Shown here piece after piece: positions 25,731 to 34,465 of a stretch of 35,083 nt of DNA (the stretch's first letter is position 1; each line of letters begins with the position of its first letter). The position numbers were made by a program, and so were the translations under genes. Location of the stretch: contig CALBVX010000011.1 of assembly GCA_937969515.1 (NCBI GenBank), positions 1 to 35,083 on the forward strand, read 5' to 3'. Origin of the DNA: an uncultured Croceitalea sp. GTDB lineage: Bacteria > Bacteroidota > Bacteroidia > Flavobacteriales > Flavobacteriaceae. The notes beneath the pieces were generated by a model. It ran no database searches. It saw only the letters and a list, made by a program, of their open reading frames with translations, and was not told the DNA's origin.

Positions 25731-25760
25731 CACCCCTAAGGCCCCCTCAAGAGGACAATC
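25731..25760 (+). repeat. Right inverted repeat of the DUF559 unit
   Basis: Partner of 25317-25346 (25 of 30 positions match in inverted orientation). It sits directly upstream of the DUF559 start codon (25723-25725), so the promoter or leader of the fused gene must lie in or beyond it. No exact TAnnTTTG box is seen between it and the terminator at 25792. Confidence 0.8.
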
Positions 25761-25791
25761 AATAACTTTGGAAAATAGTCTAAAATTAGAA

Positions 25792-25823
25792 AATCCGTTT
25801 GAGAACAAGCACCCAAACGGATT
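25792..25823 (-). terminator. Terminator hairpin after the M1 peptidase gene
   Basis: AATCCGTTTG (25792-25801) pairs perfectly with CAAACGGATT (25814-25823) around a 12-base loop. On the minus strand it is followed by a broken T-rich stretch. It lies 22 bases after the stop of the M1 gene and before the rnpA fusion gene. Confidence 0.7.
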
Positions 25824-25845
25824 CCATATTAAAATTATATCTTGA

Positions 25846-27702
25846 TTAGTTAGCCTGAAAGATATTATTATTTTGATCTACATCGGCCATCAGTTTTGAT
25901 GGGTCTACGACTATGCCTACAATATTTTCAATGGGCTTATCAATAATCATTTCGTATGTATTACTGGCCCATGCCCAATCGTCAAGAACGGTTCTTTTTA
26001 AAGAGGGATACGGATTTTCTTTTTCACCACGCATCATACGCAAAGGAACATAATAGGTTTCTTGATTTCCGTTAGAATCTACCACTAAAATATCCAAGGG
26101 CATTGGCATTAGTCCGATACGCTCAAGAACGATTTTGGTTTTTCCTTCGTCAGCCACCACCTCTTTTATTCCATAATCGATGGTATTTGTGGTTTGCGTC
26201 CAATCTGTTAAATACCAATCAAGCTCTATTCCGGATACTTTTTCAGCAGTTCTTTTAATATCATTAGGAACAGGATGCTTGAACTTAAAATCCTCATAAT
26301 ATTTACGAACTGTTTCCATTAATTTATCTTGACCAATAACGTAACCAAGTTGAGATAAAAAGATAGCTCCTTTACTATATGCCGCTATTCCGTAAGGCGT
26401 ATTTTCGTTGTACCTGTCTGCATGGGTGCTTTGTGGTTGTTCTTTGCCAGAATTTACTAAATAATAATATCCTTTATAAGATCCTTCAAAAGGATTTTCT
26501 TTGTTTTTCCCCAATATTTCATTGCTACAAAGGGCAGAGATAAAAGAGGTAAAACCTTCATCCATCCATTCATGCTTGGCTTCGTTGGTAGCCAAAACAT
26601 GCTGGAACCAAGAGTGGGCCAATTCATGGATCATGGTACCAACGACACTGCCGGGTTTGTCTCCACCGGTAATAAGTGTTGACATGGCATATTCCATGCC
26701 GCCATCACCACCTTGTATTACAGAGTATTGCTTATATGGATATTCTCCAATGTTTTTATTAAAGAAGTTCACGGCCTTGGCCGTAAGCGGTTGTACTTTT
26801 TCCCACGTTTCCTTGAACTTTTCATCGTTTTTATATAAAAAATGCAGTGTTGGACCGTTTTCCATTTGTAAGGTGTCATGCACATATTCTGGGTCAGCAG
26901 CCCACATAAAATCATGCACCATAGGTGCTTTAAAGTGCCAAGTCAGCGTTTTGCCTTTTGTTTTCACCTTGGTTCCCGGCGTTTCATAACCATGACCAAT
27001 TTCATTTGGGTTTTGTAAATAGCCCGTACCCCCAACAGTGTAGTTTTTATCAATTGTAAGTTTTACATCGAAATCGCCCCATACCCCATGAAATTCGCGG
27101 GCGATGTAAGCGTCTGCATGCCAACCTTCAATATCATATTCTGCCAATTTTGGATACCATTGACTCATAGAAAGCGCAACACCATCTTTGTTGTTGCGAC
27201 CAGACCTACGTATTTGAACGGGCACTTGGCCTTTGAACTCCATGTCAAAAGTAGTTTTACCTCCAGAAGGAATAGGTTTTGCCAAATCAACGACTAGCAC
27301 AGTACCTTCTTCGCTAAAATCTACAACTTCGCCATCTTGCAGCAAAGAGGTAGCATGCAAATACCCAATTTCCGAAGGAGATAAAGCAGCAATTCTACTC
27401 TTTTTGTCCGCGGTGACCATTCTGCCATCAGGATCGGCAATATTTTGCAAGCGCATGTCCATCTCGCTACCAGGCTGAAAAGCGTTAAAGTACAGGTGAA
27501 AGTATACACGGCTTAATTTATCAGGCGAGTTATTTGTGTAAACTAATTTTTGAGTTCCAGTATATTGATAATTTTCAACATCCATCTCAACATCCATGGT
27601 ATAATCAACATGTTGCTGCCAATACCCGGTATTGTTTTGGGCAATAAGCGATGTTAATCCACATAAAAGGATAAAGACAATTTTCTTAGCTAGTTTGACC
27701 AT
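25846..27702 (-). CDS. M1-family zinc metallopeptidase (aminopeptidase-like)
   Basis: 618 residues with a signal peptide (MVKLAKKIVFILLCGLTSLIAQ, about 1-22), so probably periplasmic or surface exposed. It shows the gluzincin zinc site 'HELAHSWFQH' at 359-368 with the third ligand Glu382 in 'EWMDEGFTSF', exactly 18 residues after the second His. A 'GGMEYA' motif just before it corresponds to the GxMEN exopeptidase motif of M1 enzymes. The N-terminal domain is the beta-sandwich type ('YTGTQKLVYTNNSPD', 'VYFHLYFNAF'). It should remove N-terminal amino acids from peptides. It starts one base after the stop of the S8 protease gene, which implies one operon with coupled translation. Confidence 0.93.
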   Translation of the reverse strand: MVKLAKKIVFILLCGLTSLIAQNNTGYWQQHVDYTMDVEMDVENYQYTGTQKLVYTNNSPDKLSRVYFHLYFNAFQPGSEMDMRLQNIADPDGRMVTADKKSRIAALSPSEIGYLHATSLLQDGEVVDFSEEGTVLVVDLAKPIPSGGKTTFDMEFKGQVPVQIRRSGRNNKDGVALSMSQWYPKLAEYDIEGWHADAYIAREFHGVWGDFDVKLTIDKNYTVGGTGYLQNPNEIGHGYETPGTKVKTKGKTLTWHFKAPMVHDFMWAADPEYVHDTLQMENGPTLHFLYKNDEKFKETWEKVQPLTAKAVNFFNKNIGEYPYKQYSVIQGGDGGMEYAMSTLITGGDKPGSVVGTMIHELAHSWFQHVLATNEAKHEWMDEGFTSFISALCSNEILGKNKENPFEGSYKGYYYLVNSGKEQPQSTHADRYNENTPYGIAAYSKGAIFLSQLGYVIGQDKLMETVRKYYEDFKFKHPVPNDIKRTAEKVSGIELDWYLTDWTQTTNTIDYGIKEVVADEGKTKIVLERIGLMPMPLDILVVDSNGNQETYYVPLRMMRGEKENPYPSLKRTVLDDWAWASNTYEMIIDKPIENIVGIVVDPSKLMADVDQNNNIFQAN

Positions 27703-27703
27703 A

Positions 27704-29353
27704 TTATTCTGCGTTAGAATCTAAAGTTAGTTTTCCTTTTGAAATGTTTTCAGCTAAAAGCAGTGCATTGTACGCATTGACCATTTTTCCGGATTTTGAA
27801 ATTTCCGAGAACGATTTACTTTTTGAAGGGTCTCCGGCAACAATTACGGAAGCCTTTGACCGCAGACCAGATTGCATTAATACATTTTTTACCTGAGAAG
27901 CCGATAAGTTTGGATAATAAGAGCGGATAAGAGCAGCGATGCCAGCAACCGCAGGTGCGGCCATTGAGGTTCCGCCTTGAAAGTCATATTTATTATTTGG
28001 CATAGTGGAATAGATATCATCACCAGGAGCGAAAACATCTACATTAGCATTACCATAATTGGAAAACGAGGCCACCATTTTAGAACCATAGGCCGGCGCA
28101 AGCGCCCCAACGGTAATGACGTTATCGCTTATTTCTACACCGGCATACCTGTGATCATTCGGAAAATTAGGATTGTTTGAATCATCTAAGTTGGCACCAT
28201 CGTTACCTGCAGCATGCACAATTAACACATCTTTTGACCCTGCATATTTGATAGCGTCATACACCCACTCTGCGTTAGGTGAAAATGACTTTCCAAAACT
28301 ACAGTTGATAATTTTTGCACCATTGTCAACCGCATAACGAATACCTAAGGCAATATCTTTATCATACTCATCCCCGTTTGGTACCGCACGAATACTCATT
28401 AATTTTACATTCTTGGCGACACCGTTAACGCCTTTTCCATTATTGCGCTCTGCTGCGATAATACCCGCTACATGGGTTCCGTGACTTTCATCTTCAACAC
28501 GGTTGTCCGGATTACCGTTACCATAATTTCTATCGTTAAAATCATAAGGATCATCACCAACAATTTCCCTCCCATTAAATTCTTTGTTGAGGTTATAATT
28601 GGCTTGTTCTGTAAAGTAAGTTACACCCTCTGTCAATTCTTTAAGTACTTCATCTATGCTATCTGCATACTGATACATTTGAGAAAGTATACCCACATTT
28701 TGTTGCATTTGTTCAGTTGAAGGCTTCATGGCCAACAGCTCTTTTTTTGTGTAAGAATCCTTTCCTAATGCAGATTTTACCTCTTTATCTGCGTTTTTAA
28801 CGGCTTGAAGAATCTGCTCATATTGTTGTTTGTTTTGAAGCGCCTTCGGATATTCTTTATCCAACTTTATTTGCGCTTTTGCCCTTTCTGAGGCATCTCC
28901 TACCCCTAAGCGCAGCATTCTTACATATTCCAATTGTTCATTATAAGCCTCTCCGAGAAAATTATACCCGTGTATATCGTCTACATATCCATTATTGTCA
29001 TCGTCCTTTCCATTGCCTGGCTTCTCCCCCTTATTTGTCCAAAGCACATCATCCAAATCCTCGTGGTCAAGGTCCATTCCAGAATCTAAAACAGCAACAA
29101 TTACAGTTTGCCCCCTCTTATTGCCTATCAATTCATTGTAAGCTTTATCAACGCTCATACCAGGAATGGTATCTGTAATCAAGTCTGTGTGGCCCCAATT
29201 TTTTTTCTGAGCGTCAGATAGATCTGCAATCTTTAAGGGAACTGTATCGATATTTTCGACAGGGGTCGAAACCAAAGAAGTTGCTCCGCAACCTGCAAGA
29301 AAAAGACTTCCTGAAACAAGTGCAAAAAGTGATTTTGAATATGTAGTCATCAT
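27704..29353 (-). CDS. Subtilisin-like S8 serine protease, predicted lipoprotein, with long helical insert
   Basis: 549 residues. The N-terminus has a lipoprotein signal with lipobox LAGC (Cys22), so the protein is likely anchored to an envelope membrane. The catalytic triad is Asp90 ('AVLDSGMDLDHEDL'), His291 ('ESHGTHVAGI') and Ser463 ('GGTSMAAPAVAG'), with the oxyanion Asn384 in 'AAGND'. Between Asp90 and His291 lies an insertion of roughly 150 residues: an Asp/Asn-rich stretch 'NGKDDDNNGYVDDIHGYNF', then a charged helical region (about 140-255). Normal subtilases have about 35-50 residues here. No long C-terminal domain is present. It lies 23 bases after the MBL-fold gene and one base before the M1 gene on the same strand. 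The start could also be the second Met. Confidence 0.92.
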   Translation of the reverse strand: MMTTYSKSLFALVSGSLFLAGCGATSLVSTPVENIDTVPLKIADLSDAQKKNWGHTDLITDTIPGMSVDKAYNELIGNKRGQTVIVAVLDSGMDLDHEDLDDVLWTNKGEKPGNGKDDDNNGYVDDIHGYNFLGEAYNEQLEYVRMLRLGVGDASERAKAQIKLDKEYPKALQNKQQYEQILQAVKNADKEVKSALGKDSYTKKELLAMKPSTEQMQQNVGILSQMYQYADSIDEVLKELTEGVTYFTEQANYNLNKEFNGREIVGDDPYDFNDRNYGNGNPDNRVEDESHGTHVAGIIAAERNNGKGVNGVAKNVKLMSIRAVPNGDEYDKDIALGIRYAVDNGAKIINCSFGKSFSPNAEWVYDAIKYAGSKDVLIVHAAGNDGANLDDSNNPNFPNDHRYAGVEISDNVITVGALAPAYGSKMVASFSNYGNANVDVFAPGDDIYSTMPNNKYDFQGGTSMAAPAVAGIAALIRSYYPNLSASQVKNVLMQSGLRSKASVIVAGDPSKSKSFSEISKSGKMVNAYNALLLAENISKGKLTLDSNAE

Positions 29354-29376
29354 AAAATGTATTTTGAATTGTAATA

Positions 29377-30240
29377 TTAACCTAACAGGTCTTTAAATAA
29401 AAATAACTCGTTTAGCCGTGCTCCTTTTTCGGTGTTTTTTAGTGTACAGAGCTCATTGTGAGCATCATGTTCAAAAAATAGAACAAATTCATTTTTTACT
29501 GCTTGCTCAAGAAACAGGCCTTTTTCATCCATACTTAATAGCGGGCGGGTGTCATAACCAGTTACGTACGGAAGCGGAATATGACCAACAGTAGGCATTA
29601 AATCTGCCATAAATACGACAGTTTTTCCTTTGTAATTGATATGAGGTATCATTTGTTTTTCTGTATGCCCGTCAATAAAGAGAATATCAAAACCTAATTC
29701 CGATTTTTCTAAAAAAGCATTTACGCCCCTCTTTACAAATTGAAGCTGCCCGCTTTCTTGCATGGGGAGAAGATTCTCTTTTAAAAATGAAGCCTTTTCC
29801 CTAGCATTTGGTTCGATCGCCCATTTCCAATGATTTTCATTTGTCCAAAACACCGCATTTTTAAAGGCAGGTTCGTATCCAGTTCTGTCTTTATTCCATT
29901 GAATGCTTCCGCCACAGTGGTCAAAATGCAAATGGGTCATAAAAACATCAGTAATATCGTCTCTATGAAAACCTATTTTTTCAAGCGAACTGTCTATGGA
30001 ATGATCACCCCATTGATAATAATAGCCAAAAAACTTTTCCGATTGCTTATCTCCCATTCCGGTATCAATAAGAATCAATCTATCACCATCTTCGATAAGA
30101 AGACTACGGGCGGCAATATCGATCATATTATTGCTATCGGCAGGATTGGTTCTCGACCAAATAGATTTTGGCACCACACCGAACATGGCACCGCCATCAA
30201 GCTTAAAATTTCCGGTTTCAACGGGATATATAGTCATCAA
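29377..30240 (-). CDS. MBL-fold metallo-hydrolase
   Basis: 287 residues with the binuclear metal site of the metallo-beta-lactamase superfamily: 'THLHFDHCGG' (His103, His105, Asp107, His108), His192 in 'FIDGHTEKQM', Asp213 in 'VVFMADLMPT' and a late His in 'FFEHDAHNE'. The arrangement resembles the lactonase/AHL-hydrolase-like group, but the substrate cannot be assigned. No signal peptide, so cytoplasmic. It is first in a run with the S8 and M1 protease genes and divergent from the APC permease. Two Met codons at the start leave the exact start open by one residue. Confidence 0.88.
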   Translation of the reverse strand: MMTIYPVETGNFKLDGGAMFGVVPKSIWSRTNPADSNNMIDIAARSLLIEDGDRLILIDTGMGDKQSEKFFGYYYQWGDHSIDSSLEKIGFHRDDITDVFMTHLHFDHCGGSIQWNKDRTGYEPAFKNAVFWTNENHWKWAIEPNAREKASFLKENLLPMQESGQLQFVKRGVNAFLEKSELGFDILFIDGHTEKQMIPHINYKGKTVVFMADLMPTVGHIPLPYVTGYDTRPLLSMDEKGLFLEQAVKNEFVLFFEHDAHNELCTLKNTEKGARLNELFLFKDLLG

Positions 30241-30370
30241 AAAACAAAATGACGGACAAAATAAGAAAACGAGGTGTAATTGCCTTTAAAACACCCAATT
30301 ATTGGATGTATTTTAACAGAAATGATTTTTAATTCAAAAAAGCTATTTTTAGGCCCTAGACCAAACCTAT

Positions 30371-32575
30371 TTGAAAAAATTAGAACGCAGCTTATCCCTA
30401 ACTTCTGTAATTGCCATTAGTATAGGAGGCATGTTGGGCAGTGGTATTTTTGTTTTGCCGGGCTTAGCGGCGGCAAAAACAGGGTCTTCAGTTTGGGTAG
30501 CTTATCTAATAGCCGCAATCTGTATTCTTCCTGCCGCTTTATCAAAATCAGAATTGGCCACGGCGATGCCTTCTTCGGGCGGCACCTATGTTTATATAGA
30601 AAGAGCTTTCGGCCCTTTATTTGGCACTATTGCCGGCTTTGGTCTTTGGCTGTCATTACTTTTTAAGAGTGCATTCGCTTTGGTAGGCTTCGGCGCATAT
30701 CTTTCCATACTAATTAATATTGACCCGGGACTTACAAAATACATTGCTGTTCTTTTTTTAGTGCTCATTTTGTTCTTGAACATTCTAGGGGTAAAAAAAG
30801 TGGGTAAGGTTCAGGTTTTTATTGTTAGCATTAGTCTTACTGCTTTGGGGCTTATTCTTTTATTCGGACTTCCTCGAACTTCTTCTGAATTATTAGACCC
30901 CTTTTTATTAAAAGGAAAAATGGGCTTGTTTTCAACAGTAGCTTTTGTATATATCTCTTACGCAGGCGTCACAAAGGTTGCCGCCATAGCAGGTGAGATA
31001 AAGAATCCCGGCACAAATCTGCCCAGGGCGATGATTCTTTCATTGTTCATTATGACCATTATTTATGTATCAGTAGCTTTTGCTTTGGTGGGAAACCTGC
31101 CTTTAAACGAACTTAAATCTGATATAAAGCCCATCTACACAATATCAAAACTTTTAGGGGGCAATGTTATAGGGTATACTGCAGCGCTAATAGGAGTCAT
31201 TACCCTAATTTCAATGGCAAACTCAGGCGTTTTGGCAGCATCAAGATTTCCATTTGCAATGGCTATAGATAAATTATTGCCAGATTTTATGGCCAAGATT
31301 CACAGTAAGTATTTAACTCCTGTTGTGACCATTATCATGACCTGTTTTTTAATGGCAATGGTCATCTTATTTTTAGACGTAGAAAAGATAGCCAAATTGG
31401 CAAGTGCCTTTATGGTTATGATGTTTATTTTGGTAAATGCCTGTGTAATCGTTCTTAGGGAAACCTCGGCACAATGGTACAAACCGCCTTATCGATCGCC
31501 TTTTTACCCCTTTGTTCAGCTATTTGGAATTTTTAGCGGGATAGCCCTACTTATTTTTTTAGGTATAGGCCCGATGCTTGCCATTCTAGGAATTTTTATT
31601 TTAGGGTTTATCATCTATTTCTTTTTCGGAAAAAACGCAACAAGAACAGGGATCCTTAGAAAATATGGACATCGCCCAGCCTTGTATCTGCTCTACAAGA
31701 AAAAAAGAGACGCTAAAATCACCTATAGAAATAATCAATCGGTAAGTCTTCAGAATTTAGATGGAAAACTAGCTTCAAATGCCGGTGTTGTCGTTCCGCT
31801 TTTAGGAAATGAACGTTCACCAGAAATGCTTGTAGAAATTGCCGCTGCCATCAACAAGCGCGAAAAAATACAGGTCGTAAATGTGACCGAAGTCCCCAAC
31901 CAAACTTTTTTGGACGCCATGGTCGAAGAAAACCCAAGGATAGCGTCTTTAGAACGACGGGTGACCAGACTAGCAACATCACAAAACATCGATGTTGATT
32001 TTGAAGCTGCGGTTACCCATGAAATTTCAGACACCATACACGAGCTTAGCAATCAAACACATTGCGACTGGCTTGTTATGGGCTGGAACGGACGAGCGCA
32101 TAGCGGTATTTTGGTGAGCAATCCCATCGGGTGGCTTTTGACACATATTAATTCTGATTTTGCACTTTTTAAGGATGACGGTGTTCGTTATATAGGTAAA
32201 GTGTTGCTTGCATTGAGACCAGGCAGGAGAGACAAAAATTTTATTGCAGTGGCCGATAGAATATGTTCTTTTTACAATGCGTCTTTAACCTTGCTACATG
32301 TTGTTTCAGAAAAAACGGACAAAGAAGCCATTGAAAATATGGAAGAAAACTCCAAAAAACTGCTTCAAAAAGTAGAGCGGCAGAGTATGGTTGTTATTCA
32401 AAAAGACGATGATCCTATTAACGCCATTTCAAAAGCATCAGCGAGTTTCGACCTACTTATTCTCGGTACCCCTCAAAAAGATAATTGGGTAGATATTTTG
32501 TTCGGAACCGGCAAGGATAAATATACCGAAAAATCGGCATGTTCTGTCTTAAGACTTACCATGAGGGATAATTAG
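30371..32575 (+). CDS. APC-family amino acid permease with C-terminal tandem USP-like domains
   Basis: 734 residues. Residues 1-430 are an APC-superfamily permease of about 12 membrane segments, starting with 'SVIAISIGGMLGSGIFVLPG' (the TM1 Gly-Ser-Gly substrate-binding motif) and with 'ATAMPSSGGTYVYIERAFG' in TM2-3. After a short basic linker come two universal-stress-protein-like domains (about 475-605 and 615-734; 'CDWLVMGWNGRAHSGIL', 'ASFDLLILGTPQKD'), which may bind nucleotide and regulate transport. The start is taken as TTG 30371: the frame is closed by a TAG at 30350, no ATG lies between, and the first ATG (in GGM) would remove half of TM1. Substrate unknown. 48 bases before the antiporter gene on the same strand. 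Confidence 0.9.
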   Translation: MKKLERSLSLTSVIAISIGGMLGSGIFVLPGLAAAKTGSSVWVAYLIAAICILPAALSKSELATAMPSSGGTYVYIERAFGPLFGTIAGFGLWLSLLFKSAFALVGFGAYLSILINIDPGLTKYIAVLFLVLILFLNILGVKKVGKVQVFIVSISLTALGLILLFGLPRTSSELLDPFLLKGKMGLFSTVAFVYISYAGVTKVAAIAGEIKNPGTNLPRAMILSLFIMTIIYVSVAFALVGNLPLNELKSDIKPIYTISKLLGGNVIGYTAALIGVITLISMANSGVLAASRFPFAMAIDKLLPDFMAKIHSKYLTPVVTIIMTCFLMAMVILFLDVEKIAKLASAFMVMMFILVNACVIVLRETSAQWYKPPYRSPFYPFVQLFGIFSGIALLIFLGIGPMLAILGIFILGFIIYFFFGKNATRTGILRKYGHRPALYLLYKKKRDAKITYRNNQSVSLQNLDGKLASNAGVVVPLLGNERSPEMLVEIAAAINKREKIQVVNVTEVPNQTFLDAMVEENPRIASLERRVTRLATSQNIDVDFEAAVTHEISDTIHELSNQTHCDWLVMGWNGRAHSGILVSNPIGWLLTHINSDFALFKDDGVRYIGKVLLALRPGRRDKNFIAVADRICSFYNASLTLLHVVSEKTDKEAIENMEENSKKLLQKVERQSMVVIQKDDDPINAISKASASFDLLILGTPQKDNWVDILFGTGKDKYTEKSACSVLRLTMRDN

Positions 32576-32623
32576 CCCTCAAAGCAAATGTATAATCCTT
32601 ATTTTTACTAAAATTCAAAACCA

Positions 32624-34459
32624 ATGATAGAGCTTGCAGGAATTATTATTTTAGGCATCATTGCTCAATGGGTAGCTTGGCGACTAAAATTGCCTGCTAT
32701 TTTGCCATTAATCTTAATTGGATTATTAGTTGGGCCTATTGCCACATTATATACTGAAAATGGAGCAAAGCTTATAGAGCCTATTTGGAACGGTGAGAAA
32801 GGATTGTTTCCCGGCGAAGGTCTCTATTATTTTGTATCCTTGGCAATAAGCATTATTCTTTTCGAAGGCGGACTAACCCTAAAACGTGCTGAAATAGCCA
32901 ACGTTGGCCCGGTAATCACCAAATTAATTACTGTTGGTTCGGTGGTTACATTTTTTGGCGCTGGCGTCGCTGCCCACTATATTTTTGATCTTTCTTGGCA
33001 AATATCTTTTCTTTTTTCTGCGCTTATAATAGTTACGGGCCCTACTGTAATTACCCCTATTTTAAGAAATATTCCGCTTAAAAAAGACGTGTCAACGGTA
33101 CTAAAGTGGGAGGGTATTTTAATCGACCCCATAGGGGCACTGGTAGCTGTATTGGTCTTTGAGTTTATCAGTGTGGGCGAAGGAAGTGGTTATACCCAGA
33201 CCGCATTGATAGAATTTGGCAAAATCTTATTGTTCGGCACAACCTTTGGTTTCACTTTTGCGCATGCTTTAGCTTTTGCCATAAAAAAGAACTTAATTCC
33301 ACATTATCTAATGAATGTGGTATCGCTATCCGTAGTGCTTCTGGTTTTTGTGGAGTCTGACTTGTTTGCGCATGAATCTGGGCTTTTAGCCGTAGTGGTA
33401 ATGGGGATGGTCCTTGGTAATATGAACCTACCCAACCTTAAAGAGTTGTTATACTTTAAAGAATCGCTGAGCGTCTTATTGATTTCTATTCTATTTATAT
33501 TATTAGCAGCCAATATTAATATCAGCGATTTAGAACTGTTGATGAATTGGAGAACAGCGGCCTTGTTTGTTTTGGTTGTTTTTCTAATTAGACCCATCGG
33601 AGTATTTCTTAGCACCCAAGGCTCTAATTTAAAGCTCAACGAAAAATTATTTATTGGTTGGGTAGGGCCTAGGGGTATTGTTGCAGCAGGAATCGCATCA
33701 CTTTTTGGCTCCAAACTTCTAGCTAAAGGTGAGCCGGGAGCAGAGTATATTACGCCATTGGTATTTATGATTGTATTGGGCACCGTATTGCTCAATGCGA
33801 CGACTGCGCGTCTTTTTGCTAAATTGGTTGGCGTGTTCTTGACCAAATCTGAAGGAATCTTAATTATTGGAGCGTCTAAAGTATCTCGCTTGATTGCCAA
33901 TTATTTAAAGAAAAATAAACGTCACGTAGTGCTTATCGATAATAACCAGACCAATGTCGAAAAGGCAAAAAAATTGGGCATAGAGGCAATGGCCGCCAAT
34001 ATTTTTTCTGATTCGTTGACCGATAATATCGAGTTGAACGATATGGGATATCTCATGGCATTAACAGGCAATTCTGACATCAACAAATTTGCCATTGATA
34101 AGTTTAAAAAACAGTTCGGTGAAAATGGAGCTTTTAGAATAGTGAATACGGATGAGATGAATGACCCTGAAAACAATCCTGAAGAAGGCTTGTTCTCGCA
34201 TACCGACGATTTTATAAAACTAACGGATGCAGCAAGAAAATATCCGTCAATAAACGAAATAGAGCTAAAAGATCAAGAGCATTATAATGGCCTAATAGAA
34301 ATCACGAAAGCCGATAATGATATTATCCCCTTATTTCTTAAAACACTACAAAACGACCTTAAGATTATATCTGCGTTCAGCAAAGAGTTTACTGATATTA
34401 AAGAAGGTTACAAATTGGTATACCTAGGCAAGGTCTTTGATTTTGAGGAAGAAAACTAA
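32624..34459 (+). CDS. CPA-type cation/proton antiporter with C-terminal TrkA-N-like domain
   Basis: 611 residues. Residues 1-400 form about 12 membrane segments of the monovalent cation:proton antiporter family ('LKLPAILPLILIGLLVGP', 'ILFEGGLTLK', 'TGPTVITPILRNIP', 'WEGILIDPIGALVAV', 'GWVGPRGIVAAGIASLF'). The 'TGPT' and 'DP' elements in the membrane core are those of the ion-binding site of NhaP-like transporters. Residues about 412-515 are a Rossmann-type TrkA-N domain ('ILIIGASKVSRLIANYLKK', 'VVLIDNNQTNVEKAKKLG'), which probably senses NAD(H) or another nucleotide, followed by about 90 residues of C-terminal domain. It likely exports Na+ or K+ in exchange for protons. Probably in an operon with the permease; it converges with lepA with a gap of six bases. 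Confidence 0.92.
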   Translation: MIELAGIIILGIIAQWVAWRLKLPAILPLILIGLLVGPIATLYTENGAKLIEPIWNGEKGLFPGEGLYYFVSLAISIILFEGGLTLKRAEIANVGPVITKLITVGSVVTFFGAGVAAHYIFDLSWQISFLFSALIIVTGPTVITPILRNIPLKKDVSTVLKWEGILIDPIGALVAVLVFEFISVGEGSGYTQTALIEFGKILLFGTTFGFTFAHALAFAIKKNLIPHYLMNVVSLSVVLLVFVESDLFAHESGLLAVVVMGMVLGNMNLPNLKELLYFKESLSVLLISILFILLAANINISDLELLMNWRTAALFVLVVFLIRPIGVFLSTQGSNLKLNEKLFIGWVGPRGIVAAGIASLFGSKLLAKGEPGAEYITPLVFMIVLGTVLLNATTARLFAKLVGVFLTKSEGILIIGASKVSRLIANYLKKNKRHVVLIDNNQTNVEKAKKLGIEAMAANIFSDSLTDNIELNDMGYLMALTGNSDINKFAIDKFKKQFGENGAFRIVNTDEMNDPENNPEEGLFSHTDDFIKLTDAARKYPSINEIELKDQEHYNGLIEITKADNDIIPLFLKTLQNDLKIISAFSKEFTDIKEGYKLVYLGKVFDFEEEN

Positions 34460-34465
34460 TAAATG

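Larger units (their letters stand above)
25317..25760 (-). mobile_element. Putative small DUF559-encoding mobile unit inserted at the 5' end of rnpA
   Basis: 444 bases bounded by 30-base imperfect inverted repeats, with the DUF559 coding region filling almost all the space between them. The right repeat ends five bases upstream of the DUF559 ATG; the left repeat is read through in frame into rnpA. Each repeat has a short palindromic core, similar in style to REP-type elements. No target-site duplication is evident. Mobility is inferred from structure only. Confidence 0.55.
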
